Part shown: in pieces, positions 1-7,799 of the stretch
How positions within the stretch are numbered: position 1 is the stretch's first letter
Layout of the letters: the number at the start of each line of letters is the position of its first letter
DNA from: Clostridia bacterium
GTDB taxonomy: Bacteria; Bacillota; Clostridia; Oscillospirales; CAG-272
Assembly: GCA_017411785.1 (NCBI GenBank)
Contig: JAFQPL010000091.1
Span: 1-33,386, forward strand
DNA: 33,386 nucleotides
Direction: 5' to 3'
Notes under the pieces: model-generated
The model's input: the letters and a program-made list of their open reading frames with translations, nothing else
Told to the model about the DNA's origin: nothing
Databases searched by the model: none
Program-made: the position numbers and the translations under genes

Positions 1-152
1 AAAAAGCTAATATCCACGACTATATAATGACGCTTGACGACGGCTACGATACGCAGATAGGCGAACGCGGAGTCAAGCTCTCGGGCGCGCTTGTCTCGCT
101 CTATGTATTTGCCATAAGCTTTGCAAAAACCAAAATAGCAAAAACAGAATAA
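1..152 (+). CDS. Chimeric ABC-transporter ATPase fragment (5' partial), fused to a short unrelated tail
   Basis: The frame opens at the window edge and ends at TAA 150-152. The first ~28 codons are the helical-domain piece of an ABC ATPase running up to Leu-Ser-Gly of the signature motif. The motif never completes: after LSG the reading continues into about 20 unrelated, partly hydrophobic residues ending in KIAKTE. Bases 6-87 match 2981-3062 inside the intact ABC gene at 81 of 82 positions, the single difference (77) being synonymous. The piece is therefore a very recent partial duplication, a recombination scar, or an assembly junction at a repeat. The tail may be the real C-terminus of an unrelated upstream membrane protein, since a good terminator follows at 168. 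It cannot encode a working ATPase. Confidence 0.45.
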   Translation, partial: KANIHDYIMTLDDGYDTQIGERGVKLSGALVSLYVFAISFAKTKIAKTE

Positions 153-167
153 TATTTTAACAAATAT

Positions 168-198
168 AAAAGTCTATCCAGGCGGGATAGACTTTTTT
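168..198 (+). terminator. Rho-independent terminator
   Basis: A 10-bp perfect stem (170-179 with 185-194), five-base loop and run of six T. It closes the reading frame ending at 152 and separates it from the SPFH promoter. Confidence 0.85.
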
Positions 199-218
199 AT
201 TATTTTTTCAGAAACCTA

Positions 219-247
219 TTGACAACCTTGATTTTTTGTGATATCAT
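219..247 (+). promoter_or_regulatory. Sigma-A type promoter of the SPFH-RHH operon
   Basis: TTGACA at 219-224, 17-bp spacer, TATCAT at 242-247. It lies 33 bp upstream of the SPFH start, and the -10 lies inside the tandem palindrome at 239-257. Confidence 0.75.
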
Positions 248-257
248 TGTGATATCA
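239..257. promoter_or_regulatory. Tandem TGATATCA palindromes, probable RHH operator
   Basis: Two exact copies of the self-complementary octamer TGATATCA (239-246 and 250-257) separated by TTG, giving an 11-bp period, about one helical turn. The first copy covers the -10 hexamer and the second lies near the transcription start. Arc/MetJ-type ribbon-helix-helix dimers bind cooperatively to adjacent half-sites about one turn apart, and the second gene of this operon encodes such a protein. Autorepression by that protein is an inference. Confidence 0.55.
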
Positions 258-279
258 AATAAACATCAAGGAGAAAATT

Positions 280-1278
280 ATGCAAGAAAAAGTTTTATCT
301 AAAAAGAAGCACGGCATGCTCGTGCTTATACTCTCTATACTCGTAGGGATAGCTGCGACATTCGGTGTCGTAATCGGAGCCACTACCAATGTCGCTATCT
401 TAATCGTCTCGGTCATCCTCTTATGTATCTTCTGGATCCCGCTCTGCGGTCTTCGCGTTCTTAAGCCCAACGAGGCTTTAGTATTGACCTTATTCGGCAA
501 ATACATCGGCACTATCAAGGGCGACGGCTTTTACGCCATCAACCCCTTCTGCGTTGCAATAAACCCTGCGGCTAAGACTCAGCTTAATCAATCGGGCGAT
601 GTCAAGAGCGCCTCTGCTCCTGTGACTGTCACTGCAACCGGTCAGATATCCATCGAGCGTGTTGATAAAAAGCTCTCGCTTAAAATCATGACACTTAACA
701 ACAACCGCCAAAAGATAAACGATTGCCTTGGAAATCCCATTGAAATAGGAATCGCAGTAACCTGGCGCATCGTAGATACCGCTAAAGCAGTATTTAACGT
801 TGATAACTACAAAGAATTTCTCTCGCTTCAGTGCGATACCGCGCTCCGTAACATAGTTCGTGTATATCCTTACGACGTAGCCCCGGGAGTAGACACCACG
901 GGCGACGGAATTGCAGACGACGGAAGCCTTCGCGGCTCAAGTGAAATAGTTGCGGCTCGTATCCGTGACGAAATTCAAGAGCGCGTTAACGAAGCCGGCA
1001 TCGAGATAGTAGAGGCTCGAATCACCTACCTCGCGTACGCTACCGAAATAGCGGCGGTAATGCTTCAGCGTCAGCAAGCCTCGGCTATAATAGATGCTCG
1101 TAAGATGATCGTTGACGGCGCGGTCGGTATGGTAGAAATGGCTCTCGAACGTTTGAACGAAAAAGGCACGGTCATTCTCGACGAGGAGCGCAAGGCGGCA
1201 ATGGTCTCCAACCTTTTAGTTGTTCTCTGCGGAAACCGCGACGCTCAGCCCGTGGTAAATTCGGGAAGCTTGTATTGA
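280..1278 (+). CDS. SPFH/band-7 domain membrane protein
   Basis: A 332-residue protein starting at ATG 280 behind AAGGAG (269-274). Two hydrophobic segments at about residues 13-34 and 37-56 anchor it. The remainder is a band-7/SPFH (stomatin-prohibitin-flotillin) domain, entered at [16 protein letters not shown] and continuing to about residue 290 with the usual helical region ([20 protein letters not shown]). Such proteins oligomerise at the membrane and organise microdomains or scaffold proteases and transporters; the client of this one is unknown. The stop codon is one base before the start of the ribbon-helix-helix gene, so the two are translationally coupled. A consensus promoter with a palindromic operator precedes it. 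Confidence 0.88.
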   Translation: MQEKVLSKKKHGMLVLILSILVGIAATFGVVIGATTNVAILIVSVILLCIFWIPLCGLRVLKPNEALVLTLFGKYIGTIKGDGFYAINPFCVAINPAAKTQLNQSGDVKSASAPVTVTATGQISIERVDKKLSLKIMTLNNNRQKINDCLGNPIEIGIAVTWRIVDTAKAVFNVDNYKEFLSLQCDTALRNIVRVYPYDVAPGVDTTGDGIADDGSLRGSSEIVAARIRDEIQERVNEAGIEIVEARITYLAYATEIAAVMLQRQQASAIIDARKMIVDGAVGMVEMALERLNEKGTVILDEERKAAMVSNLLVVLCGNRDAQPVVNSGSLY

Positions 1279-1279
1279 T

Positions 1280-1483
1280 ATGAACGATAATCAAAAGAAG
1301 CAAGTTCCGCTCCGTCTCTCCCCCAAGTTATACGACGCGATAGTCGCCTGGGCGGAGGACGACTTTCGCTCGGTAAACGGACAGATAGAATATCTCCTTT
1401 CCGAGTGCGTGCGTCAAAGAAAGAAAAATGGAAAATACGTATCCGACGAGATAGACATTCCACCTGAGTTAGATATCAAATAA
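1280..1483 (+). CDS. Arc-like ribbon-helix-helix DNA-binding protein
   Basis: 67 residues. Residues 6-13 (KQVPLRLS) fit the DNA-contacting beta strand, about 14-27 helix A and 30-48 helix B. The RSVNGQIE stretch closely resembles RSVNSEIY of P22 Arc. An acidic tail follows. The start ATG at 1280 lies one base after the SPFH stop (TGA-T-ATG) and has no good ribosome site of its own, so it probably depends on translational coupling. The protein is a natural candidate to bind the TGATATCA pair at 239-257 and control its own operon. The domain assignment is firm; the target is inferred. Confidence 0.8.
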   Translation: MNDNQKKQVPLRLSPKLYDAIVAWAEDDFRSVNGQIEYLLSECVRQRKKNGKYVSDEIDIPPELDIK

Positions 1484-1490
1484 AAAATCA

Positions 1491-1525
1491 AGCAGTTTAT
1501 TCGAAGCTCGAATAGACTGCTTTTT
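1491..1525 (+). terminator. Terminator of the SPFH-RHH operon
   Basis: Long inverted repeat: AGCAGT (1491-1496) with ACTGCT (1516-1521), extended inward by TATTCGA/TCGAATA, followed by TTTTT. Confidence 0.9.
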
Positions 1526-1530
1526 ACATA

Positions 1531-1559
1531 TTGACAAAAACCAATTACCATTATATAAT
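1531..1559 (+). promoter_or_regulatory. Consensus promoter of the ABC exporter gene
   Basis: Exact TTGACA (1531-1536), 17-bp spacer and exact TATAAT (1554-1559). The 5' leader to the start codon is about 75 bases. Confidence 0.85.
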
Positions 1560-1639
1560 ATAATTTGCGTTTGACATTTTAAGGCAATATGATTTTTGGG
1601 TTTCGCAAAAAAAAATGAAAAGGATAACAAAGAACAAGA

Positions 1640-3376
1640 ATGTTAAAACGATTTATTTCCTACTATAAGCCATACAAAAAGCTGCTTATTTTAGATATGA
1701 TAGCTGCCCTGCTTATATCGGTTACGGGTATGGTCTATCCTATAATCACAAGAACTATGCTAAACGATTATTTTCCGAATGGGCTTTATAAAAAAATCGT
1801 TATTGCGGGATGCATCGTTCTTGCGCTTTACATTATACGAATGCTCTTACGCTATTTCGTGCAGTATTACGGTCACGTAATAGGCGTAAAGATGCAATCT
1901 CAAATGCGAAAGGACCTCTTTGCGCATCTTCAGAAGCTTCCCTACAGCTTTTACGACAATAACGAAACGGGACGCATTATGACAAGAATAACAAGCGACC
2001 TCTTTGAGGTCTGCGAGCTTGCGCACCACGGCCCCGAGAATCTGCTTATAAGCTCGGTAATGATAATTTTGTCCTTTACCTATCTTATGACTATAAACTG
2101 GGTGCTGACGCTTATAGTTTTTGCCTGCGTGCCGATACTCATTATAGTAACTGTGCATTTCAGAAAAGCTATGAACAGCGCGTTTGACGACAGACGAAAG
2201 AGCAACGCGACGATAAACGCATCTGTCGAAAGCAGTGTTACGGGTGTTCGAGTAACCAAGGCGTATACAAATTCCGCGCGCGAGATCGAAAAATTCAACA
2301 AGGGCGACGAGGAATTCGTTGACTCCTCTCGCAGAGCCTATAAGGCTATGGCAAAATTCTTTTCCTCGACAGCCTTTATCACCGACGTTTTCAATGTAAT
2401 AATTCTTATCGCGGGCGGAGTTTTCCTCTCGCTTGGACAGATAACCGCGGGAGATTACACCGCGTTCGTAGTATCGGTAAATCTTTTCATAAGTCCCGTT
2501 AATACGCTGATCAACTTTATGGAGCAATATCAAAACGGTCTTAGCGGATTTAAGCGCTTCGTTGAAATAATGGAGGAGGAGCCAGAGTCCGAAAGAGAGA
2601 CCGCAAAGCCGCTTGATAACGTGCAGGGCGAAATAGAGTTCAGAAACGTAACCTATTCCTACACAACAAGCAAGGAGGTTCTTCACAACGTAAGCCTCAA
2701 GCTCAAAAATGGCGAGAAGCTTGCTCTGGTAGGACCGTCGGGCGGAGGAAAAACCACGCTCTGCCACCTGCTTCCCCGCTTTTATAATATTGAAGGTGAG
2801 GAAAACGGAGCGATCCTCATAGACGGAACCGACATCCGCGACCTGACGCTCGATTCTCTGCGTAAGAGCATAGGTATAGTTCAGCAGGACGTCTTTTTGT
2901 TTGTGGGAAGCATAAAGGAAAATATACTTTACGGTAAGCCCGACGCTACCGACGAGGAAATAATAGCGGCGGCAAAAAAGGCTAATATCCACGACTATAT
3001 AATGACGCTTGACGACGGCTACGATACGCAGATAGGCGAACGCGGAGTCAAACTCTCGGGCGGTCAAAAGCAACGTCTGAGCATAGCGAGAGTGTTTTTA
3101 AAGGACCCCGCGATACTCATTCTTGACGAGGCAACGAGCGCACTCGATAACACGACCGAGGTGCTTATTCAGCATTCGCTTGACGAGCTTTGCAAGGGCA
3201 GAACAACACTCGTGGTAGCGCATAGACTCTCAACAGTCCGCAACGCAGACGAAATAGCCGTAATAATGAACGGCAAAGTAACCGAGCGCGGAACTCACGA
3301 CGAGCTCATAGCCGCAAACGGAACCTATAAATCACTCTATCAGCTGCAATTCAGAGATAACGATTTGTTTGAATAA
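1640..3376 (+). CDS. ABC transporter, fused membrane and ATPase domains (exporter type)
   Basis: 578 residues, the usual length of a half-size type IV (MsbA/LmrA-like) exporter. The six-helix membrane domain spans about residues 1-310. The nucleotide-binding domain has Walker A GPSGGGKTT (~364-372), the LSGGQ signature (~472-476), Walker B ILILDEA (~492-498) and the switch His in AHRLS (~527). All catalytic motifs are present, so it should work as a homodimer; no second half-transporter follows. The start codon lacks a clear ribosome site: the nearest purine run (about 1618-1624) is some 15 bases upstream, while a 17-codon out-of-frame ORF from ATG 1615 overlaps the start. The substrate (lipid, drug or peptide) cannot be told. 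An 82-bp part of the gene is repeated at the window start. Confidence 0.92.
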   Translation: MLKRFISYYKPYKKLLILDMIAALLISVTGMVYPIITRTMLNDYFPNGLYKKIVIAGCIVLALYIIRMLLRYFVQYYGHVIGVKMQSQMRKDLFAHLQKLPYSFYDNNETGRIMTRITSDLFEVCELAHHGPENLLISSVMIILSFTYLMTINWVLTLIVFACVPILIIVTVHFRKAMNSAFDDRRKSNATINASVESSVTGVRVTKAYTNSAREIEKFNKGDEEFVDSSRRAYKAMAKFFSSTAFITDVFNVIILIAGGVFLSLGQITAGDYTAFVVSVNLFISPVNTLINFMEQYQNGLSGFKRFVEIMEEEPESERETAKPLDNVQGEIEFRNVTYSYTTSKEVLHNVSLKLKNGEKLALVGPSGGGKTTLCHLLPRFYNIEGEENGAILIDGTDIRDLTLDSLRKSIGIVQQDVFLFVGSIKENILYGKPDATDEEIIAAAKKANIHDYIMTLDDGYDTQIGERGVKLSGGQKQRLSIARVFLKDPAILILDEATSALDNTTEVLIQHSLDELCKGRTTLVVAHRLSTVRNADEIAVIMNGKVTERGTHDELIAANGTYKSLYQLQFRDNDLFE

Positions 3377-3498
3377 TTAGTTTGTATTTTTAAGTGGGGG
3401 AAAGGAAACTTCTTGAAAGAAGATTTTCTTTCCCCCACACCCCCTATCTTTCAAGAACTTTTAAGCAAAAAATATTTCAGATTAAAGTTGATAAAAAC

Positions 3499-3536
3499 TG
3501 CGCTCGACCAAGCTTTTTCTTGGTCGAGCGCACTTT
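3499..3536 (+). terminator. Strong hairpin terminator within repeat copy A
   Basis: Perfect 14-bp stem (3499-3512 with 3519-3532), six-base loop CTTTTT, then CTTTATTTAT. It probably ends the ABC exporter transcript, and could also act on the opposite strand, where the convergent metallo-hydrolase transcript arrives. Confidence 0.7.
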
Positions 3537-3709
3537 ATTTATAATTATTGTCCCCTATTTTTAAAGTTTTTGAAGGATAGGGGTGCGGGGGGGATTTGAA
3601 GTAATAAGTAAGAGTGAATAGTGAAAAAGTAAAAAATACGCACCCAACTTCATAATGAAATCGGGTGTGTAAGTTTAAAATCTGATATTACAATGAGCGA
3701 CTTTTGGGT

Positions 3710-3730
3710 GTCGGCACTGCCGACCTTTTT
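3710..3730 (+). terminator. Second hairpin terminator before the metallo-hydrolase gene
   Basis: GTCGGC (3710-3715), loop ACT, GCCGAC (3719-3724), then CTTTTTT. Part of the right end of repeat copy A. Confidence 0.6.
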
Positions 3731-3768
3731 TCAAAAAGTTTTCTTCCCCCCGTAAATTTTATATACTC

Positions 3769-5385
3769 TTATTCTTTTGTCCTCTTTGAGTACTTATCGC
3801 AAAGATTGTGTATCTGGTCGGTGAACTTTGCCATTTCCTTATTAGTCATAGTCTTTTTTGAAAGTCCGATTATCGTCATAAGGCGTTTACCTGCCGCCAT
3901 AAGCTTGTCAAAGGCAATATTTGCCCTACGGCGTCCGTCTGATATCTTACTTACTTTAACGACCTTTCCAAGCGCGGTAAATGTATCGGCAACGAGGTCG
4001 TATTCATCTCCGCTAAAGGGCGCGCAGGACTGTATCTGAAGCTTATTGTATATCGTTTGCGAAAAGCTCTCGCAAACCATATCCTCTCCGTGATTAGCAA
4101 AAACGCGCTTCGGCTTATTCGGCATTTTCGAGAGCCAATCAAGCATCATATCTCTGTCTGCGTGACCGCTTATACCCACGATCGTTGCAATTCTCGCGTT
4201 CACCGCTATCTCCTCGTTAAAAAGCGTTACGCTGTCCGCGCCGTCAACAAGCTTTCGTCCAAGCGTACCGTCCGCCTGATATCCGACGAAAAGCACGGTA
4301 CATTCCTCACGCCAGAGGTTATGCTTAAGATGGTGTCTTATTCTTCCCGCCTCGCACATTCCCGATGCAGAAATTATAATCTTCGGCGAAAGATCGAGAT
4401 TTATATTCTTTGAGTCCTCCGACGTAACGCTGAGCCGCACGTTTGAAAAATCGATAGGATTTATTCCCTTATTAAGCAGCTCAAGGGTTTCAGCGTCGTA
4501 ATATTCGTAAAGCCCGTCCTGATATATCCTCGTAGCCTCAACGGCGAGAGGCGAATCAACGTATACGGGGAAATTTCCGTGTCCGCGTACAAGCCCCTGC
4601 TCCTTTATTATTCTTATAAGATAAAGCAGCTCCTGCGTTCTGCCTATCGCAAAGGACGGAATGATAAGATTACCGCCCTTGTCAAAGGTCTCCTGAATTA
4701 TATCGGTAAGCTGACCCACGTAATCGGGACGCTCACCGTGAATTCTATCTCCGTAAGTCGATTCTATAACCACGTAATCGGCGTCGATCGGGGACTGCGG
4801 ATCGCGTATCAAGGGTCTTGCACGATTTCCGAGGTCGCCCGAGAACAAAATACTTCTTTGCTCACCGCCCTCGTTAAGTGTAAGATGCACGCTTGCAGAG
4901 CCTAAGAGGTGTCCCGCATCGCAAAAGATAAGCGTTATTCCGTCAAAGATCTCTATCGGCTTATTATATCCATAGCTCTTAAATTGCTTCATTGCTCTTT
5001 CGGCATCGGCAACGGTATAAAGAGGCGCTACCGCCTCGCCGCCCGCGCGCATAGATTTGCGGCTCTGCCACTCTGCCTCGCTCTCCTGAATATGACCCGA
5101 ATCCCGAAGCATTATATCGCAAAGACGGGTAGTTGCCTCGGTTGCAAAAACAGGTCCGTCATATCCGCGCGCTACAATCTGCGGAACAAGTCCCGAATGG
5201 TCTATATGCGCGTGAGTAAGAATTATAGCGTCTATAAAAGCAGGGGGGCAAGGAAGCTCTTGGTTTTCATAAATATCCGCTCCCTGCTCCATTCCACAGT
5301 CTATAAGTATTTTTTTACCGTTTGCCTCTATCAAGGTACAAGAGCCCGTTACCTCGTGAGCCGCACCCAAAAAGGTTACCTTCAT
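3769..5385 (-). CDS. Beta-CASP metallo-beta-lactamase-fold hydrolase (putative RNase)
   Basis: 538 residues from ATG 5383-5385, chosen because AGGAGG lies 8 bases upstream; the reading frame continues upstream to 5457 but through a terminator hairpin. The zinc motif THAHIDHSG is at residues 57-65. Then come FSGDLGN, the beta-CASP motif ISASGMCEAGRIRHHL, SGHAD and the late FANHGE. Family members of this length (YsgA/CPSF-like, one-protein type) are RNA endo/exonucleases; nucleic-acid hydrolysis is inferred from family. The last ~70 residues, lysine-rich, extend past the catalytic core. It is a single-gene unit with its own promoter, convergent with the ABC exporter. Confidence 0.87.
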   Translation of the reverse strand: MKVTFLGAAHEVTGSCTLIEANGKKILIDCGMEQGADIYENQELPCPPAFIDAIILTHAHIDHSGLVPQIVARGYDGPVFATEATTRLCDIMLRDSGHIQESEAEWQSRKSMRAGGEAVAPLYTVADAERAMKQFKSYGYNKPIEIFDGITLIFCDAGHLLGSASVHLTLNEGGEQRSILFSGDLGNRARPLIRDPQSPIDADYVVIESTYGDRIHGERPDYVGQLTDIIQETFDKGGNLIIPSFAIGRTQELLYLIRIIKEQGLVRGHGNFPVYVDSPLAVEATRIYQDGLYEYYDAETLELLNKGINPIDFSNVRLSVTSEDSKNINLDLSPKIIISASGMCEAGRIRHHLKHNLWREECTVLFVGYQADGTLGRKLVDGADSVTLFNEEIAVNARIATIVGISGHADRDMMLDWLSKMPNKPKRVFANHGEDMVCESFSQTIYNKLQIQSCAPFSGDEYDLVADTFTALGKVVKVSKISDGRRRANIAFDKLMAAGKRLMTIIGLSKKTMTNKEMAKFTDQIHNLCDKYSKRTKE

Positions 5386-5418
5386 CCATAAATCCTCCTT
5401 TACGGCTTTTCTGATTTT

Positions 5419-5427
5419 ATTATAGCA
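5419..5427 (-). promoter_or_regulatory. Extended -10 promoter of the metallo-hydrolase gene
   Basis: Reading the minus strand, TGC-TATAAT (5427 to 5419). No recognisable -35; the -35 position falls within the preceding terminator hairpin (5429-5453). Confidence 0.55.
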
Positions 5428-5428
5428 C

Positions 5429-5453
5429 AAAAGCGGGAATATTTCCCGCTTTT
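5429..5453 (-). terminator. Terminator of the epimerase-phosphorylase operon
   Basis: Almost perfect palindrome AAAAGCGGGAA/TTTCCCGCTTTT, 10 bases after the GH94 stop. It also reads as a hairpin on the opposite strand. Confidence 0.85.
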
Positions 5454-5463
5454 GCATAAAATT

Positions 5464-7764
5464 TTACATTATTACGGTTATCTCGTGTGTCTTTCCGTCT
5501 CCAACGAGCGAAATATGCGTATCAGCAGTCTTGCCGTCAAGAGTTACACTCTTAACTCCGCTCTGGCTTCCGCTTTCATTCTTAATGGTAACGTTATAAA
5601 CGTCGCCTCTGAACTTGCGGGTAAGAGTTACCTCCTTCCAATCGGAAGGTATACATGGATTAAGCGTAAATCCGTTATAATCGGGGTGGAATCCAAGCAT
5701 ATACTGAACGACCGCGCGGAACATCCAGCCCGCAGTACCCGTTACCCAAGCAAAGAGCGTCTTACCCTTCTGTGGGTTATCGGGGCCGAAATACATATTT
5801 GTAAGCGCATAAGGCTCACAGCCCGAATGAGTTGAGGGGTTAGTCTCACTGTTAGGCATTATCTTCATGATAGTCTCGTAAGCCTTGTCACCTCTGCCAA
5901 GCAAGCAGTCAGCAACCACCTTAAAGGTACCGCCGTGGCAGTAAGGAGTTCCGTTCTCCCAGATACCCGGAATAAAGCTCGTAAGACGGCCTATTCTATT
6001 ATTGAAGCTCGTATAGGTAGGATAAAGAGTGAGCGGACCGTAATCACTGTCAAGATACTTATCTACCGAAGCTATGCACTGCTCCGCGCGCTCGCCCTCA
6101 GCAACCTCGGCAAGAATTGCCCAGGTCTGCGAATTAAGGTAGATGCTTCCCTCCTTCTCCTCGTGGCTTCCAACCTTCTCGTTGTAATCGTTAATAGCGG
6201 CAAGATACCAATTTCCATCCCAAGCCTGCTCGTTTATTGCCTTTATCATTCTCTCGCGGCGCGCGAGCATCTCGTCACGGATAGCGTTGTCGCCAAGAAG
6301 TCTCTCTGCCATCTCTGCCGTATTCTTAAGCGCGTAGCAAAGCGCGATAGACGTCCATACAGACTCGCCCTTACCAAGAAGTCCCGTCATGTTGAGCGAA
6401 TCGTTCCAGTCACCGTCGCGGGAGTGAACGAGTCCGTGCTCACCAACGTCATCAGACGCAAATCTCATTGCGGTAAGGATATGCTCCCAAACGGTGTCCT
6501 CACCCTCATCAAGATATTTTACGGGATGCGAGAGGAATTCCACGTCGCCTGTTTCCTTTATGTAAGCATTTATCGTAGGAGCTACCCAAGTAGGTCCGTC
6601 GGAATATACGTGATGGTCAAGCGGCAGCCATCCGCGAACACAACGGCCGTCATTGTACATATAAGTAAGGGTCTCAAGAATTTTTTCCTTTGCGAGAGGA
6701 GGATTAAAGGAGGCAACCGCCCACGCATCCTGAAGCTGATCGCGGAAGCCCTTACCTGTATCACGACCAACCTCGGCGCAAAGCTGAACCTGCTGCTTAA
6801 GCCAGTAGTTAGTAAGGCAGTTTATCTTCTCACTCGGAGTGCTTACATAAATGCTTGAGGACGTGCTCTGCTTCAAGGCGAGAAGCGCGTTATAATCATC
6901 CTCTATCTTATTACCCGCGAAAAGCTTTTTACATATCTTCGCGGCGGTTGACATCTCATCAGCGTCACCGATAAGGATATAGAGGCTCATGCTCTCGCCC
7001 GCCTTAAGCTCTGCGTCGTGCTGCATAACGCCCGACATCTGCTCGCAAGCCGCAAAATTGTTTGCAAGCTTTTCCGCCGAAATAGCCTCGGGCGCAGCTA
7101 TAGAGCCGTATACGCCGAGGAAGCCCTTGCGCGAGGTCTCAAACGCCGTAGGAGCTACGTTTGAGGCTATAAAGCCGTTGAACCACTCGTGAGGACGCTC
7201 CATAGCCTTATTAAAGCACATAATAAGATTGTTCTCGGTGTCAAGCTCCGCGTGAACATAAGAGTTATAGTCACTGTATCTCTGATATCCGACAAGCTCA
7301 AAATCTGCAAAGGAGTAAAGCGAGAGAGACGCCGCATCTGCGCTCTTATTCTCAAGAGTTACCTTCCAGATCTCACAAGGATCGGTATCGTTTACGTACA
7401 TACGGATAGTTGCGCCTATTCCCTCACACTCTCCGTGAATCTCGCTGTAACCGAGTCCGTGAATGCAATAATAGTTATCAATAGGAGTAAGCGTGGGATA
7501 AAGACCGGGATTGAATACCGTTCCCGTAGCCTTATTTTTTACGTAAAAATAACGGTTTCCGTCGCGAATAACGGTGCAACGTCCCTTTCCGTCGGGATCG
7601 ATATAAGCCATTGCTCTCTGACCGTACGCCCCTACTCCTCCGCCGTTCTGATTAACGCCCGAAAGAACTCTTGAGTTCCAGATATAGTTAAGCTGAGGGC
7701 GCGGTGTCTTGGGATTGGTGATCTTAAATTCCTTTTCTTGCACAAAATGTCCGTATGCGTTCAT
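5464..7764 (-). CDS. GH94-type glycoside phosphorylase
   Basis: 766 residues, start ATG at 7764 behind AGGAGAG. The N-terminal beta-sandwich half (about 1-270) is followed by a helical barrel with GPTWVAPTINAYIKE and the catalytic stretch RDGDWND (Asp in the motif around residues 450-455). The C-terminal part carries HSGCEPYALTNMYFGP and GTAGWMFRAVVQYMLGF, typical of cellobiose/chitobiose phosphorylases. The family splits a beta-linked disaccharide or short oligosaccharide with phosphate, releasing a sugar 1-phosphate. There is no signal peptide, so it acts in the cytoplasm. The exact substrate cannot be read from the sequence. It lies 35 bp after an aldose epimerase gene in the same operon, consistent with anomer handling of released sugar. 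Confidence 0.88.
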   Translation of the reverse strand: MNAYGHFVQEKEFKITNPKTPRPQLNYIWNSRVLSGVNQNGGGVGAYGQRAMAYIDPDGKGRCTVIRDGNRYFYVKNKATGTVFNPGLYPTLTPIDNYYCIHGLGYSEIHGECEGIGATIRMYVNDTDPCEIWKVTLENKSADAASLSLYSFADFELVGYQRYSDYNSYVHAELDTENNLIMCFNKAMERPHEWFNGFIASNVAPTAFETSRKGFLGVYGSIAAPEAISAEKLANNFAACEQMSGVMQHDAELKAGESMSLYILIGDADEMSTAAKICKKLFAGNKIEDDYNALLALKQSTSSSIYVSTPSEKINCLTNYWLKQQVQLCAEVGRDTGKGFRDQLQDAWAVASFNPPLAKEKILETLTYMYNDGRCVRGWLPLDHHVYSDGPTWVAPTINAYIKETGDVEFLSHPVKYLDEGEDTVWEHILTAMRFASDDVGEHGLVHSRDGDWNDSLNMTGLLGKGESVWTSIALCYALKNTAEMAERLLGDNAIRDEMLARRERMIKAINEQAWDGNWYLAAINDYNEKVGSHEEKEGSIYLNSQTWAILAEVAEGERAEQCIASVDKYLDSDYGPLTLYPTYTSFNNRIGRLTSFIPGIWENGTPYCHGGTFKVVADCLLGRGDKAYETIMKIMPNSETNPSTHSGCEPYALTNMYFGPDNPQKGKTLFAWVTGTAGWMFRAVVQYMLGFHPDYNGFTLNPCIPSDWKEVTLTRKFRGDVYNVTIKNESGSQSGVKSVTLDGKTADTHISLVGDGKTHEITVIM

Positions 7765-7799
7765 TTTTTCTCTCCTGTATTGTAAATTTTGGTAGCATT

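Larger units (their letters stand above)
3394..3751. repeat. Composite multi-hairpin intergenic repeat, copy A
   Basis: This fills most of the 392-bp space between the convergent ABC and metallo-hydrolase genes. In order: a purine/pyrimidine hairpin beginning GTGGGGGAAAGG (3394-3438); a C-rich arm (3437-3465) that pairs imperfectly with 3558-3585; inside it a perfect 14-bp hairpin (3499-3532); a weak hairpin CGCACCC/GGGTGTG (3639-3669); a terminator hairpin (3710-3724); and an inverted copy of the first arm near 3725-3751 (TTTTTTC...CTTCCCCCC). The two outer arms make it look like a small element with inverted ends. A related copy is at 30060-30256 with the first two hairpins in the same order. 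No gene is present. Confidence 0.7.

Noticed and set aside
1847..3073. 408-codon minus-strand frame opposite the ABC exporter
   Set aside because: Long only because the antisense frame of the real gene lacks stops; the plus strand has all ABC motifs, and the minus has none and no ribosome site.
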